A DNA stretch of 64,000 bases from Methyloversatilis discipulorum (GTDB taxonomy: Bacteria; Pseudomonadota; Gammaproteobacteria; Burkholderiales; Rhodocyclaceae): NCBI RefSeq assembly GCF_000527135.1, contig NZ_AZUP01000001.1, positions 3,038,001 through 3,102,000 of the forward strand. The letters run 5' to 3'. The notes beneath the pieces were generated by a model. It saw only the letters and a program-made list of their open reading frames with translations, made no database searches and was not told where the DNA came from. Both the position numbers and the translations under genes were made by a program. Shown piece by piece: positions 35,688 through 45,997 of the stretch. Position 1 is the first letter of the stretch; each line of letters opens with the position of its first letter.

Positions 35688-36761
35688 ATGCCCACAGGCG
35701 GACGCACCACGCTGGTCCAGTACCTGATCGAAGAACGCCGCCGTCATCCGGAGGCGACCGGCGACCTCAACGCGCTGATCACCGACGTGGCGCTCGCCTG
35801 CAAGGCGATCTCACGCAAGGTGGCTTTCGGCGGCCTGGCCGGCGTTCTTGGCTCGGCCGGCAGCGGCAATGTGCAGGGCGAGGAACAGAAGACGCTGGAC
35901 GTGCTCAGCAACCAGATCTTCCTGCGCGCCAACGAATGGGGTGGCCACGTCGCCGCGATGGCGTCGGAGGAGCTGGACGACATATCGCTGCCGCCGGGCC
36001 AGTACCCGCGCGGCAAGTACCTGCTCGCATTCGACCCGCTCGACGGCTCGTCCAACATCGACGTGAACGTGTCGGTCGGCAGCATCTTCTCGATCACCCG
36101 CGCGCCCGATCCGGCGCGCGAAGCGACCGCCGCCGACTTCCTGCAGCCGGGCCGCGAGCAGGTGTGCGCCGGCTACGCGATCTACGGCCCGTCCACCATG
36201 CTGGTGATCACGCTGGGCAGCGGCACGCACGGCTTCACGCTGGACCCGGTGCTCGGCGAATGGGTGCTCAGCCACCCGGACCTGAAGGTGCCTTCGGCCA
36301 CCCGCGAATTCGCGATCAACGCGTCGAACAGCCGCTTCTGGGAGCCTGCCGTACGCCGTTACGTCGACGAATGCCTGGCCGGCCGCACCGGCCCGCGCGA
36401 AGCCGATTTCAACATGCGCTGGATCGCCTCGCTGGTGGCGGAAACCCACCGCATCCTGATGCGCGGCGGCGTCTTCCTGTACCCGAAGGACAACAAGGAT
36501 CCGGCCAAGCCCGGCCGCCTGCGCCTGCTTTATGAAGCCAGCCCGATCTCCTTCCTGATCGAACAGGCCGGCGGCCGCGCCAGCACCGGCCGCAGCCGGC
36601 TGATGGACGTGCAGCCGGACGCGCTGCACCAGCGCATCGGCTTCGTGTTCGGCTCGGCCGACGAGGTCGAGCGCATCGAGGCCTACCACCGCGAACCGCC
36701 GCCCGACAGCTTCCAGTCGCCGCTGTTCGGCAAGCGCGGCCTGTTCGCCGACATCGTCTGA
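35688..36761 (+). CDS. cbbF: fructose-1,6-bisphosphatase class I (CbbF)
   Basis: The 357-residue enzyme has the class I FBPase metal motif ([11 protein letters not shown], about 109-119), [11 protein letters not shown], and a C-terminal [17 protein letters not shown]. It yields fructose 6-phosphate and probably sedoheptulose 7-phosphate for RuBP regeneration. AGGGAGGAGAG precedes the ATG at 35688. Confidence 0.95.
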   Translation: MPTGGRTTLVQYLIEERRRHPEATGDLNALITDVALACKAISRKVAFGGLAGVLGSAGSGNVQGEEQKTLDVLSNQIFLRANEWGGHVAAMASEELDDISLPPGQYPRGKYLLAFDPLDGSSNIDVNVSVGSIFSITRAPDPAREATAADFLQPGREQVCAGYAIYGPSTMLVITLGSGTHGFTLDPVLGEWVLSHPDLKVPSATREFAINASNSRFWEPAVRRYVDECLAGRTGPREADFNMRWIASLVAETHRILMRGGVFLYPKDNKDPAKPGRLRLLYEASPISFLIEQAGGRASTGRSRLMDVQPDALHQRIGFVFGSADEVERIEAYHREPPPDSFQSPLFGKRGLFADIV

Positions 36762-36799
36762 ACGCACACCCGATTCCGCATCCTTCCGCGAGGTTTTCC

Positions 36800-37678
36800 A
36801 TGTCCGCGAAACACCCCATCGTCGCCATCACCGGTTCGTCCGGTGCCGGCACCTCGTCGGTCACCCGCACCTTCGAGAACATCTTCCGCCGCGAGAACGT
36901 GTCGGCCGCAATCATCGAAGGCGACAGCTACCACCGCTACGACCGCGCCGAAATGAAGAAGGCCATGGCCGAAGCGGAAGCCGGCGGCCGTCCGCACTTC
37001 AGCCACTTCGGCGAAGACGCCAACCTGTTCGCCGAGCTCGAACAGCTGTTCCGCGACTACTCGGAAAGCGGTACCGGCCACAGCCGCAAGTACCTGCACA
37101 ACGACGAAGAGGCCGCACCGTTCAAGCAGCCGGCCGGCACCTTCACGCCCTGGGAACCGCTGCCGGACAGCGAACTGCTGTTCTACGAGGGCCTGCACGG
37201 CGGCGTGAAGACAGAACATGTTGATGTATCCCGGTACGCCGATCTGCTGATCGGCGTGGTGCCTGTCATCAACCTCGAGTGGATCCAGAAGATCCACCGG
37301 GACCGCAGCACCCGCGGCTATTCCACCGAAGCCGTGACCGACGTCATCCTGCGCCGCATGCACGACTACGTGCATTACATCTGCCCGCAATTCACGCGCA
37401 CCCACATCAACTTCCAGCGCGTGCCGGTGGTCGATACCAGCGACCCCTTCATCGCGCGGACGATACCCACCGCCGACGAAAGCCTGGTGGTGATCCGCTT
37501 CGCCAACCCGCGCGGCTTCGACTTCCCCTACCTGCTCAGCATGCTGCACGACTCCTTCATGTCGCGCGCCAACACGCTGGTGGTGCCGGGCGGAAAGATG
37601 GAACTGGCGATGCAGCTCATCTTCACGCCGATGATCCTGCGCCTGATCGAACGCCGCCGTCAGCTGCGCGCCGCCTGA
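36800..37678 (+). CDS. cbbP: phosphoribulokinase (CbbP)
   Basis: The 292-residue kinase has the P-loop [10 protein letters not shown] (about 12-21), the [10 protein letters not shown] segment and YEGLHGG. These are typical of the bacterial octameric phosphoribulokinase, which makes ribulose bisphosphate for RuBisCO. Length is normal. It stands between fbp and tkt, as in other betaproteobacterial cbb operons. Confidence 0.96.
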   Translation: MSAKHPIVAITGSSGAGTSSVTRTFENIFRRENVSAAIIEGDSYHRYDRAEMKKAMAEAEAGGRPHFSHFGEDANLFAELEQLFRDYSESGTGHSRKYLHNDEEAAPFKQPAGTFTPWEPLPDSELLFYEGLHGGVKTEHVDVSRYADLLIGVVPVINLEWIQKIHRDRSTRGYSTEAVTDVILRRMHDYVHYICPQFTRTHINFQRVPVVDTSDPFIARTIPTADESLVVIRFANPRGFDFPYLLSMLHDSFMSRANTLVVPGGKMELAMQLIFTPMILRLIERRRQLRAA

Positions 37679-37697
37679 CAGATTCCGAGGACTTCCC

Positions 37698-39770
37698 ATG
37701 AACGACGCGAACCTCTTTCTCCGCACCCAGTGCGCCAACGCCATCCGCGCACTGGCAATGGACGCCGTGCAGGCCGCCAACTCCGGTCACCCGGGCATGC
37801 CGATGGGCATGGCCGACATCGCCGAGGCGCTGTGGCGCCACCACCTGAAGCACGACCCGGCCGATCCGCAGTGGCCGGACCGCGACCGCTTCGTGCTGTC
37901 CAACGGCCACGGCTCGATGCTGCTGTACGCGCTGCTGCACCTCAGCGGCTACGACCTGCCGATGGACGAACTACGCCGCTTCCGCCAGCTGCATTCGCGC
38001 ACGCCGGGCCACCCGGAAGTCGACATCACGCCGGGTGTGGAAACCACCACCGGCCCGCTCGGCCAGGGCATCGCCAACGCGGTCGGCATGGCACTCGCCG
38101 AGAAGCTGCTCGCCGCCGAGTTCAACCGGCCCGGCCACAACGTGATCGATCACCGCACCTGGACCTTCGTCGGCGACGGCTGCCTGATGGAAGGCATCAG
38201 TCACGAAGTGTGCTCGCTGGCCGGCACCTGGAGGCTGAACAAGCTGGTCGTGTTCTATGACGACAACGGCATTTCGATCGACGGCGACGTAAGCGGCTGG
38301 TTCACCGACGACACGCCGGCGCGCTTCGAGTCTTATGGCTGGACGGTCATCCGCAACGTCGATGGCCACAGACCGGTCGCACTCGACGCGGCGATCGAAA
38401 CCGCGCTCGGCAGCGACAAGCCGGTGCTGATCTGCTGCGAAACGCGCATCGGCCAGGGTTCGCCCAATCGCGCCGGCACCGCCAAGGCGCACGGCGAGGC
38501 GCTGGGCGAGGCGGAGATCGCGCTCACCCGCGCAGCGCTGGGCTGGACCGCCGCGCCGTTCGAGATTCCCGCCGCGCTGCAGGCCGCCTGGTCGGCGCGA
38601 GAGCGCGGCGCCGCGGCACACCGCAGCTGGCAGCAGCGCCTCGACAACTACGCCAAGGCCTTCCCCGAACTGGCGGCCGAGCTGCGTCGCCGGCTGAAGA
38701 GCGACGCCACGCTGTCGTCCGCCGCGCTGCGCGCGCTCGAAGCCGCCTGCGAAGCGGCCGAGGCGCGCGCCGCCTCGGTGGCCACACGCAAGGCTTCGCA
38801 GGACACGCTGCACATCATCGCCCCGGCGATGCCCGAGCTGCTCGGCGGCTCGGCCGACCTGACCGGCTCCAACCTGACCGACTGGAAGGGCAACCGTCCG
38901 TTGAAGGGTGATGGTACCGGCAACCACGTGCATTACGGCGTGCGCGAGTTCGGCATGGCGGCGGTGATGAATGGCGTAGCGCTGCACGGCGGCTACCGGC
39001 CCTACGGCGGCACCTTCCTCACCTTCTCCGACTACGCGCGCAACGCGATACGCATGTCGGCGCTGATGCATCTGCCGGTCACCTATGTATTCACGCACGA
39101 CTCGATCGGCCTCGGCGAGGACGGCCCGACCCACCAGCCGGTCGAGCACGCGGCCAGCCTGCGCCTGATTCCGAACGTCGACGTGTGGCGGCCCTGCGAC
39201 GCCACCGAAACCGCGGTCGCCTGGCGCGAGGCGCTTCGCCGCGGTGCCAGCACGCAGCCCGGCCCGGCCTGCCTGCTGCTGTCGCGCCAGGCGCTGCCGC
39301 ACGCCGGTGACGGCAGCGTGCGCATCGACGACATCGCGCGCGGCGGCTATGTGCTGCGCCAGCCGCGCGACGAACAGCTGTGCCTGATCGCCACCGGCTC
39401 CGAGGTCGGCATCGCGCTGCTGGCCGCCGAACTGCTGGCGGCCGAAGGCATCGCGGCGCGCGTGGTATCCATGCCCTGCGTCGAGGCTTTTGAGCGGCAG
39501 GACGCGCGCTGGCGCGACGAGGTCATCCCGCGCCAGCTGCCGCGGCTGGCCATCGAAGCGGGCTGCACCGCGCAATGGTGGAAGTATGTCGGCGAGGCCG
39601 GTGTCAGCGGCGACGTCGTCGGCCTCGACCGCTTCGGCGAGTCGGCGCCGGCCGGCCTGCTGTTCAAGCACTTCGGCATCACGCCGGAAGCGGTGGCCGC
39701 GCGCGCCCGCGCACTGGTGGCGGCGCACGGCGCGGCGCACGCCGAGCGCGAAGCGCTGACGGCCGGCTGA
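37698..39770 (+). CDS. cbbT: transketolase (CbbT)
   Basis: The 690-residue protein has transketolase motifs in order: [14 protein letters not shown] near the N-terminus, the thiamine-diphosphate motif GDGCLMEG...[10 protein letters not shown] (about 156-195), [18 protein letters not shown] in the pyrimidine domain, and a C-terminal domain. It rearranges sugar phosphates in the Calvin cycle. The stop lies two bases before the next gene's GTG start. Confidence 0.95.
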   Translation: MNDANLFLRTQCANAIRALAMDAVQAANSGHPGMPMGMADIAEALWRHHLKHDPADPQWPDRDRFVLSNGHGSMLLYALLHLSGYDLPMDELRRFRQLHSRTPGHPEVDITPGVETTTGPLGQGIANAVGMALAEKLLAAEFNRPGHNVIDHRTWTFVGDGCLMEGISHEVCSLAGTWRLNKLVVFYDDNGISIDGDVSGWFTDDTPARFESYGWTVIRNVDGHRPVALDAAIETALGSDKPVLICCETRIGQGSPNRAGTAKAHGEALGEAEIALTRAALGWTAAPFEIPAALQAAWSARERGAAAHRSWQQRLDNYAKAFPELAAELRRRLKSDATLSSAALRALEAACEAAEARAASVATRKASQDTLHIIAPAMPELLGGSADLTGSNLTDWKGNRPLKGDGTGNHVHYGVREFGMAAVMNGVALHGGYRPYGGTFLTFSDYARNAIRMSALMHLPVTYVFTHDSIGLGEDGPTHQPVEHAASLRLIPNVDVWRPCDATETAVAWREALRRGASTQPGPACLLLSRQALPHAGDGSVRIDDIARGGYVLRQPRDEQLCLIATGSEVGIALLAAELLAAEGIAARVVSMPCVEAFERQDARWRDEVIPRQLPRLAIEAGCTAQWWKYVGEAGVSGDVVGLDRFGESAPAGLLFKHFGITPEAVAARARALVAAHGAAHAEREALTAG

Positions 39771-39772
39771 TC

Positions 39773-40648
39773 GTGACGCCGACCCGCATCGCCATCGACG
39801 GCAGCGGCCGTCTCGCCGCCAGCGTGCTGCGCGCGCTGGCCGGCCGCGACGATTTCGAACTGGTCGCGCTGAACGCGCCGCCCGGCAGCAGCGACGCCGA
39901 TGCGGACGTCGGGGGTGCCGACGTTCCGCGACTGCGCGAGCGCGACACCCGCCGCCTGCCGTGGAAGCGGCACGCGGTGGACGTCGTGCTCGACTGTGCC
40001 GGCGGCGACGCACGGGCGCACCTGCAGGCCGGCGCGCGCAAGGTGTTGAGCTGCGCGCCGGCCGGGGCAGCGGCGGACGCCACCGTCGTCTATGGCATCA
40101 ACCACGGCGCGCTGCGCGACAGCCACCGGCGCGTGCACAGCGCCTGCCGGGCCACGCACTGCATCGCGCCGGTGGCACGCGTGCTGCACGATGCGCTCGG
40201 CATTTCCAACGCGATGCTGACCGCCGTACACAGCCGGCCGCACGACGTGGATGCGGGCGGCCTGCCGCAACGCACGGGTGCGGCCGAACACCTGCACCGC
40301 GTGCTGCCGGAGCTGGACCACTGCTTCGACGAAACCGAACCGATGCGCATCCCCGGCGTGCACGCGTCGCTGATCGGCATGGTGTTCGTCGCCGAGCGCA
40401 CCACCTCGGTGGAAGAGGTGAACACGCTGATGCAGGCTGCCGCCTTCGGCGACTGGGCCGACATCGTGCGCTACGGCGACACGCCCTTCACCACCGCGCT
40501 GTCCGAGCGCGACACCCGCTCCTGCATCTTCGAATCCGGCTGGACCCAGGTGTCTGGCCGCGTCGTCAAAGTGTGCGCCGGCTACCGCGGCGACCTCGGC
40601 TACGCCCACCGCGTGGTCGACACCGCCCGCGCCATGCACCGCCTCTGA
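39773..40648 (+). CDS. degenerate GAPDH-like protein in the cbb operon
   Basis: The 291-residue protein (GTG start) aligns end to end with glyceraldehyde-3-phosphate dehydrogenase but is shorter and altered. The Rossmann motif is IDGSGRLAA instead of NGFGRIGR. About 40 residues around the usual YDSxHG segment are missing, as is the arginine-rich S-loop. The active-site stretch reads HSACRATHCIAP where the family has SNASCTTNCLAP, so Arg126 takes the place of the catalytic cysteine and Cys125 is displaced by one. His153 is retained. The intact frame and operon position argue for a maintained, possibly non-catalytic paralogue rather than decay. Confidence 0.75.
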   Translation: MTPTRIAIDGSGRLAASVLRALAGRDDFELVALNAPPGSSDADADVGGADVPRLRERDTRRLPWKRHAVDVVLDCAGGDARAHLQAGARKVLSCAPAGAAADATVVYGINHGALRDSHRRVHSACRATHCIAPVARVLHDALGISNAMLTAVHSRPHDVDAGGLPQRTGAAEHLHRVLPELDHCFDETEPMRIPGVHASLIGMVFVAERTTSVEEVNTLMQAAAFGDWADIVRYGDTPFTTALSERDTRSCIFESGWTQVSGRVVKVCAGYRGDLGYAHRVVDTARAMHRL

Positions 40649-40693
40649 CCCCCAGCCCCTCATCCCCAATCCCTAGCCCCTAAGGAAAAGACC

Positions 40694-41710
40694 ATGCCCA
40701 TGATTTCCCTGCGTCAGCTGCTCGACCACGCCGCCGAACACGGCTACGGCGTGCCCGCTTTCAACATCAACAACCTGGAACAGATACAGGCCATCATGCA
40801 GGCGGCGCAGAAGGTGAATGCGCCGGTCATCCTGCAGGCCTCGGCCGGCGCGCGGAAGTACGCCGGCGAGCCCTTCCTGCGCAAGATGGTCGAAGCGGCG
40901 GCTGAAATGTATCCGGACATCCCGGTCGTCATGCACCAGGACCACGGTGCCAGCGCCGCGGTGTGCGTGCAGGCCATCCGCTCCGGCTTCACCAGCGTCA
41001 TGATGGACGGCTCGCTGATGGAGGACGCGAAGACGCCCGCCAGCTACGAGTACAACGTGGACGTGACCCGCCGCGTGGTCGACATCGCGCACGCGGTCGG
41101 CGTGTCGGTCGAAGGCGAACTGGGCTGCCTCGGCTCGCTGGAATCCGGCACCGCCGGCGAGGAAGACGGCGTGGGTGCGGCCGGCGTGCTCACCCATGAA
41201 CAGATGCTGACCGACCCGGAACAGGCGGCCGACTTCGTCGCCGCCACCGGCGTCGACGCGCTGGCCATCGCCATCGGCACCAGCCACGGCGCCTACAAGT
41301 TCAGCCGCAAGCCGACCGGGGACATCCTCGCCATCGACCGTATCAAGGCCATCCACGCACGCATCCCGAACACCCACCTGGTCATGCACGGCTCCAGCAG
41401 CGTGCCGCAGGACTGGCTGGGCATCATCCGCGAGCATGGCGGCGACATCCGCGAAACCTATGGCGTACCGGTCGAGGAAATCCAGGAAGGCATCCGCCAC
41501 GGCGTGCGCAAGGTGAATATCGACACCGACATCCGCCTCGCCATGACCGGCGCCATGCGCCGCGCGATGGCGAAGGACCCGTCCGAGTTCGACCCGCGCA
41601 AGTTCATGAAGGACGCCATGACCGCCGCCCGCGACCTCTGCATCGAACGCTTCGAAGCCTTCGGCTGCGCCGGCATGGCCGGGCGCATCGTACTGCGCAA
41701 GGCGGCCTGA
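40694..41710 (+). CDS. cbbA: class II fructose-bisphosphate aldolase (CbbA)
   Basis: The 338-residue protein is a class II aldolase of the CbbA type, with zinc-ligand motifs VMHQDHGAS (about 80-88), [19 protein letters not shown] and HGSSSVPQ. It condenses triose phosphates, and erythrose 4-phosphate with DHAP, in the Calvin cycle. It ends the cbb operon; no phosphoglycerate kinase gene is present. A long REP array follows its stop. Confidence 0.95.
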   Translation: MPMISLRQLLDHAAEHGYGVPAFNINNLEQIQAIMQAAQKVNAPVILQASAGARKYAGEPFLRKMVEAAAEMYPDIPVVMHQDHGASAAVCVQAIRSGFTSVMMDGSLMEDAKTPASYEYNVDVTRRVVDIAHAVGVSVEGELGCLGSLESGTAGEEDGVGAAGVLTHEQMLTDPEQAADFVAATGVDALAIAIGTSHGAYKFSRKPTGDILAIDRIKAIHARIPNTHLVMHGSSSVPQDWLGIIREHGGDIRETYGVPVEEIQEGIRHGVRKVNIDTDIRLAMTGAMRRAMAKDPSEFDPRKFMKDAMTAARDLCIERFEAFGCAGMAGRIVLRKAA

Positions 41711-41730
41711 TCATCGCGAAAACACACCCT

Positions 41731-42537
41731 CGTAGGAGCGGTCTTCTGACCGCGACCGCGGCGCCTGACTGGGAGGCAGCACTCGATCACAAGCCCCGTC
41801 GGGGTCAGAAGACCTCTCCCACAAAACCCGGTCCAGGCTCGGGCCGCGGAACAAGAGCACGCCCTCTGTAGGAGCGGTCTTCTGACCGCGACTGCGGCGC
41901 CTGAGCGGGAGGCGGTGCTTGATCACAAGCCCCGTCGGGGTCGGAAGACCCCTCCCACAGAACCCCGGTCCAGGCTCGGGCCGCGGGTCGAGAGCAGACC
42001 CCCTGTAGGAGCGGTCTTCTGACCGCGACCGCTGCGCCTGAGCGGGAGGCCGTGCTTGATCACAGGCCGCGTCGGGGTCGGAAGACCCCTCCCACAGAAC
42101 CCCGGTCCAGACTCGGGCCGCGGAACAAGAGCACGCCCCCTGTAGGAGCGGTCTTCTGACCGCGACTGCGGCGCCTGAGTGGGAGGCAGCACTCGATCAC
42201 AAGCCCCGTCGGGGTCAGAAGACCCCTCCCACAAAACCCCGGTCCAGGCTCGGGCCGCGGGTCGAGAGCAGACCCCTTGTAGGAGCGGTCTTCTGACCGC
42301 GACCGCTGCACCTGAGCGGGAGGCCGTGCTTGATCACAGGCCGCGTCGGGGTCAGAAGACCCCCCCCACAGAACCCCGGTCCAGGCTCGGGCCGCGGGTC
42401 GAGAGCAGACCCCTTGTAGGAGCGGTCTTCTGACCGCGACCGCGGCGCATGAGCGGGAGGCGGTGCTTGATCACAGGCCGCGTCGGGGTCAGAAGACCCC
42501 TCCCACAGAACCCCGGCCGCGGGTCGGGCGCACTTTC
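41731..42537. repeat. six tandem 137-bp repeats built from two REP palindromes
   Basis: The unit starts TGTAGGAGCGGTCTTCTGAC and recurs with A of GTAGG at 41734, 41870, 42007, 42144, 42281 and 42418. The spacings are 136, 137, 137, 137 and 137. Each unit contains one GGTCTTCTGACC palindrome, then GATCACA, one GGGGTCAGAAGACCCC palindrome, CCCCGGTCCAGGCTCGGGCC and a variable CGGAACAAGAGCACG or CGGGTCGAGAGCAGA tail. The tail types do not alternate strictly. The 136-base spacing comes from a one-base deletion in the first unit. No open frame of merit is present. Confidence 0.95.
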
Positions 42538-42626
42538 TGTGGGAGCGGCCTTGGCCGCGACAGGGCCCTCGCAGTCCGCCGGCTTCGATCCACGATGCAG
42601 TCGGGGTCGGAAAACCCCTTCCGACA
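42538..42626. repeat. terminal REP-like pair of the array
   Basis: A composite unit with left arm TGTGGGAGCGGCCTTGGCCG and a decayed right arm (GGGGTCGGAAAACCCCTTCC) closes the tandem array and abuts the stop of the histidine kinase gene. It may act as a shared terminator between convergent cbbA and the kinase gene. Confidence 0.8.
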
Positions 42627-42641
42627 TCGATGCAAGCGCGA

Positions 42642-44003
42642 TCAGGTAAGCGAGGCAGCCGCCGGCAGTTCGAGCACGAATTCGGCGCCGCCGTCCGGGT
42701 GGTTGCGGGCGACCAGTGTGCCGCCGTGCTGTTCGACGATGCCGTAGCTGATGGACAGGCCGAGGCCGGTGCCCTTGCCGACCGGCTTGGTGGTGAAGAA
42801 GGGTTCGAAGATGCGCGACAGGTATTCGTCCGGAATGCCCGGGCCGTTGTCGCGCAGGGTCATGCGGACGCGGTCGCCTGCGACGCCGCAATCGATGGAC
42901 AGTTCGGCGACGCGGCCGTCGGCACCGGCGGCGTCGCAGGCGTTCTGCAGCAGGTTCATCACCACCTGCTGCAGCTGGCCGGCGCTGCCCATGACGACGC
43001 AGGGCGCGCCGGCATCCCAGTACATGTCGACGGCGGCGGTGGTGCCCTTGCGTATCCAGTGGATGGCGCGCTCGATCACGGCATTCAGGTCGACCGCGGT
43101 GCGACCTTCCGGGTCCACCGCCGAGAAACGCTTCAGGCCGTTCACGATGTCGGCGGTGCGCTGCGCGCCTTCCATCGTGCCTTCGATCAGCGAGGGCAGA
43201 TCCTTCAGCAGGTGCTCGATGCGCAGCTTGGTGCGCAGTTCACCCAGTTCCTCGTCGGAAGCGCCCGCATGCACCGCGTCGATATAGCGGCCCATGCGCT
43301 CGCTGTACTTCTTCAGCGCATGAACATTGCCGAGCACGAAGCTGATCGGGTTGTTCAGTTCGTGCGCAACGCCGGCCACCAGACGGCCGAGCGAGGCCAT
43401 CTTCTCCGAGTGCAGCAGTTGCTGCTGCGCCAGCTTCAGCGCCTCGTGCGCCTCACGCAGCTCGTGGTAGGCGCGCTTCAGTTCGGCCGTCGGGCGGCCG
43501 ACGAACACGGTGCCGGCGCGCTTGCCGTTGCGTGCGAAACGCGGCGTCAGATTGGTGTCGACCGGCACCGGGCGGCCCTCGCCGTCGCGCAGATTCAGTT
43601 CGACCGCCTGCCCGCGGCGCGACGGGTTGGCGTCGTCGAGCACGCTGCGCATGCGCGCGCGGCTGTCGTCGTCGGCGAGCAGCGCAAACACCGGCGTGCC
43701 GCGCAGTTCGTCGTCGCTGCGGCCGACCAGTTCGCACAGCGCGGCGTTGGTTTCCTCGATCTCGCCGCGCTCGTTGCACACCAGCAGCACGTCCGACATC
43801 GCGGACATGACGCTGAAGATGAACTGCTGCGACTGCTCCAGCTCGACGTTCTTCTGTTCGAGCGCGATTTCGTCGCTGACCAGCTGCGAATACACCTCGT
43901 CCATGCGCTGGATCACGTCCAGCCAGGTCGATTCGTCCACGCCTTCGATGTGGGCGCGTGCGATCAGGGCGTCGGTGTCGGCGGGCTTGGGCAGGTCGGT
44001 CAT
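42642..44003 (-). CDS. hoxJ: HupT/HoxJ-type sensor histidine kinase
   Basis: The 453-residue soluble kinase has an N-terminal helical region (MDEVYSQLV, then [12 protein letters not shown]), a PAS domain (about 62-165), an H-box with His214 ([16 protein letters not shown]), and HATPase motifs [16 protein letters not shown] and GTGLGLS. The H-box and coiled-coil segments are those I associate with HupT/HoxJ, the kinases controlled by HoxBC and acting on HoxA. No hoxJ follows hoxC here, so this gene is the best candidate despite lying 41 kb away. No membrane helix is seen. It ends against the REP array, convergent with cbbA. Confidence 0.72.
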   Translation of the reverse strand: MTDLPKPADTDALIARAHIEGVDESTWLDVIQRMDEVYSQLVSDEIALEQKNVELEQSQQFIFSVMSAMSDVLLVCNERGEIEETNAALCELVGRSDDELRGTPVFALLADDDSRARMRSVLDDANPSRRGQAVELNLRDGEGRPVPVDTNLTPRFARNGKRAGTVFVGRPTAELKRAYHELREAHEALKLAQQQLLHSEKMASLGRLVAGVAHELNNPISFVLGNVHALKKYSERMGRYIDAVHAGASDEELGELRTKLRIEHLLKDLPSLIEGTMEGAQRTADIVNGLKRFSAVDPEGRTAVDLNAVIERAIHWIRKGTTAAVDMYWDAGAPCVVMGSAGQLQQVVMNLLQNACDAAGADGRVAELSIDCGVAGDRVRMTLRDNGPGIPDEYLSRIFEPFFTTKPVGKGTGLGLSISYGIVEQHGGTLVARNHPDGGAEFVLELPAAASLT

Positions 44004-44019
44004 CGTGGCGGCGCCAGGG

Positions 44020-44784
44020 TCAGCGGGCGCTGCGGCCGGCGGCGCGTCGCCAGTGACCGGGCGGCAGGCCGAAGCGCTGGGTGAAACGGCGGGTGAACGC
44101 CGACTGGTCGGCGAAGCCGGTGTCGAGCGCGATGTCGCCGAGTGCGCGCGTGCTGTCGTCGAGCAGCGCGAGCGCGGCATCCAGGCGCAGGCGGATCAGG
44201 TAGCGGTGCGGCGGCTCGCCGAAGGCGTCGACGAAGAGATCGTGGAAGCGGCGCGGACCATAGCCGAAGCGGGCTGCCAGTTCCTTCAGCGGCGGTGCGT
44301 CGCCGGCGTGGCGACGCAGCCAGCCGTCGATGCGGGCAACCGGGAAACGGCGCGCGTCGTCGTCGGTCGGTGCGGCGTGCAGACGCTGCGCCAGATCGTC
44401 GGCAAAACGGGTCGCCAGCAGCCAGTGACGCGGCCGCGACACGCGCTCTCCGGCCAGCCCGAGCAGCGGCTGCACGCGCCGGCGCAGCGCGGCGTCGATG
44501 GCGAAAGCGCGCGGACGGCGGAACAGCGACGCCGGCAAGGCGACCGACGCTGCCGGCAGGTCGACCACCAGCTGGCGGTTGGCCGCGTCCAGCCCGCGGT
44601 AGTCGTGCCGGGTGCCGGCCGGAATCAGCAGCCCGGCGCCGGCATCGACCCGGTGCAAGTGACCGTCGAGCTCCAGCTCGGTACCGCCGTCGCCGCCCAG
44701 CACGACCTGGTGGAAGTCGTGCGCGTGCCCGGCCGGTTCGGCCGCGTAGCAGCGGGTATCGACGTTGGGATCGGCAGCGTGCAT
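44020..44784 (-). CDS. AraC-family transcriptional regulator
   Basis: The 254-residue protein has an N-terminal cupin-like sensor domain (HAHDFHQVVLG near residue 20, LIPAGTRHDYRG) and a C-terminal double helix-turn-helix (LKELAARFGYGPRRFHDLF and ALDTGFADQSAFTRRF). It precedes the kinase gene by 16 bases and may share its transcript. The more likely target is the EamA transporter gene immediately upstream on the same strand, a common pairing. The ligand is unknown. Confidence 0.88.
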   Translation of the reverse strand: MHAADPNVDTRCYAAEPAGHAHDFHQVVLGGDGGTELELDGHLHRVDAGAGLLIPAGTRHDYRGLDAANRQLVVDLPAASVALPASLFRRPRAFAIDAALRRRVQPLLGLAGERVSRPRHWLLATRFADDLAQRLHAAPTDDDARRFPVARIDGWLRRHAGDAPPLKELAARFGYGPRRFHDLFVDAFGEPPHRYLIRLRLDAALALLDDSTRALGDIALDTGFADQSAFTRRFTQRFGLPPGHWRRAAGRSAR

Positions 44785-44794
44785 GACATGACTT

Positions 44795-45655
44795 TCAGCG
44801 ACGCCGGCACAGTAGCACGCCGCCCAGCGCCAGCGCGAAGCCGGCCATCTGCAACGGCGCCAGCCGCTCGCCGAAGAGCAGCGCCGCCTGCGCCGCGGCC
44901 AGCGGCGGTGCCAGCAGCACCAGCACGCTCACCTTCGCCGCCGAACCGCGACGCACCATCCACACAAGCAAGGTGCTGCCGATGGCCGACAGGCCGAACA
45001 CCGCCCAGGCGAGCGCCGCCCACAGCGCAAGGCCGGGTACCCACAGCGACTCGCCGAGCGCCAGCGCGATAAGCAGGCAGACCAGCGCACCGCCGGCGTT
45101 CTGGATGGCACTCGAACTGAACAGGTCGGCGGCGGCGATCGAGCTTTTCTGCACCAGCGTGCCAGCGGTGATGCCGGCCACCGCCACCAGCGCCACGCCA
45201 ACCACCAGCGGCGACAACGCCTCCGCGCCGACGCTGGCCAGCCGTGGCGCCAGCACCAGCACGACACCGAGCGCGCCGGCCAGCAGACCGCCCCAGAAAT
45301 GGCGGCCCAGCGGTTCGTCGAACAGGCGCTGCGCGATCAGCGCGGTGAACATCGGCTGCAGCGTGGCGAGCAGCGCCATCACCGCCGGCGACAGCCCGTG
45401 CGCCACTGCCCAGTAGCCGCCACCCATATACACGCCCTGCAGCAAGGCACCGGCCAGCAGGTGCTTGGGCCACTGTTCGCGCGCCGGCCAGGCTGCGCGC
45501 AGCGCCAGCGCGATGGCGCTGTACAGCAGCGTGGTCAGCGTGAAGCGGGCGAGCAGGAAGAGGGCCGGGTCGGCCACGCCGTCGATGGCCCGCGCGACGA
45601 TGAAACCGGTGGACCAGACGAGGACGAAGAGGGCAGGTGCGAACAGCGCGGACAC
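44795..45655 (-). CDS. EamA/DMT-family transporter
   Basis: The protein is about 286 residues with ten hydrophobic helices and two EamA repeats. Typical segments are FVLVWSTGFIVAR near the start and ALLATLQPMFTALIAQRLFDEPL at the end of the first repeat. The start is uncertain: the open frame extends to 45787, but that extension is not hydrophobic and resembles noncoding sequence. I prefer the GTG at 45655 just before the first helix, without a strong ribosome-binding site. Such exporters often move amino acids or metabolites; the substrate is not predictable. Confidence 0.85.
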   Translation of the reverse strand: MSALFAPALFVLVWSTGFIVARAIDGVADPALFLLARFTLTTLLYSAIALALRAAWPAREQWPKHLLAGALLQGVYMGGGYWAVAHGLSPAVMALLATLQPMFTALIAQRLFDEPLGRHFWGGLLAGALGVVLVLAPRLASVGAEALSPLVVGVALVAVAGITAGTLVQKSSIAAADLFSSSAIQNAGGALVCLLIALALGESLWVPGLALWAALAWAVFGLSAIGSTLLVWMVRRGSAAKVSVLVLLAPPLAAAQAALLFGERLAPLQMAGFALALGGVLLCRRR

Positions 45656-45997
45656 GGCGTCACTGACAGAACAAAGAACGCAGTCTGCAGCCGCCGGTGC
45701 CGGCCTGTCTTGTCGAAAACTGCAGCGACCTGAACCGACGGACCGGCACAGCAAGTACAGATTGTGCGGTACAGATGCGCGCGCCAACGAGCTGTGATGA
45801 TTTCCCGCTTTCGCTTTGCATATATGTAATCGGCAATTTCAGCACGGCGATGCCGGCGCATTCGATGAAACAATTTCCATTCACTGTGATCGCATCAAGC
45901 AGGGCGCCCTGAACGGGTCGTCCATGCCGGACCCGTCTCGCCGTGGCATTGCGTACGCGTCATGCCCCACGGCCCCGGTACCTTGCAGGAGGTGTCG
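45656..45997. other. divergent intergenic region, transporter / GGDEF-EAL gene
   Basis: These 342 bases include an AT-richer stretch around 45800-45840 (GCATATATGTAATCGGC) that may hold promoters. AGGAGG at its right end is the ribosome-binding site of the GGDEF-EAL gene. I see no repeat, RNA gene or clear operator. Confidence 0.4.

Noticed and set aside
39773..40648. Calling the GAPDH-like gene a frameshifted pseudogene
   Set aside because: The similarity to GAPDH runs in one uninterrupted frame from the Rossmann start to the C-terminal helix. The losses are internal and in frame, so I keep it as a coding gene.
41731..42626. CRISPR array
   Set aside because: The unit is 137 bp and repeated along its whole length; there are no short repeats with unique spacers and no cas genes. 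It is a REP-derived tandem array.
45656..45787. N-terminal extension of the EamA transporter to 45787
   Set aside because: The added 44 residues are not hydrophobic, contain several cysteines, and read like translated intergenic sequence; the first transmembrane helix begins right after the GTG at 45655.
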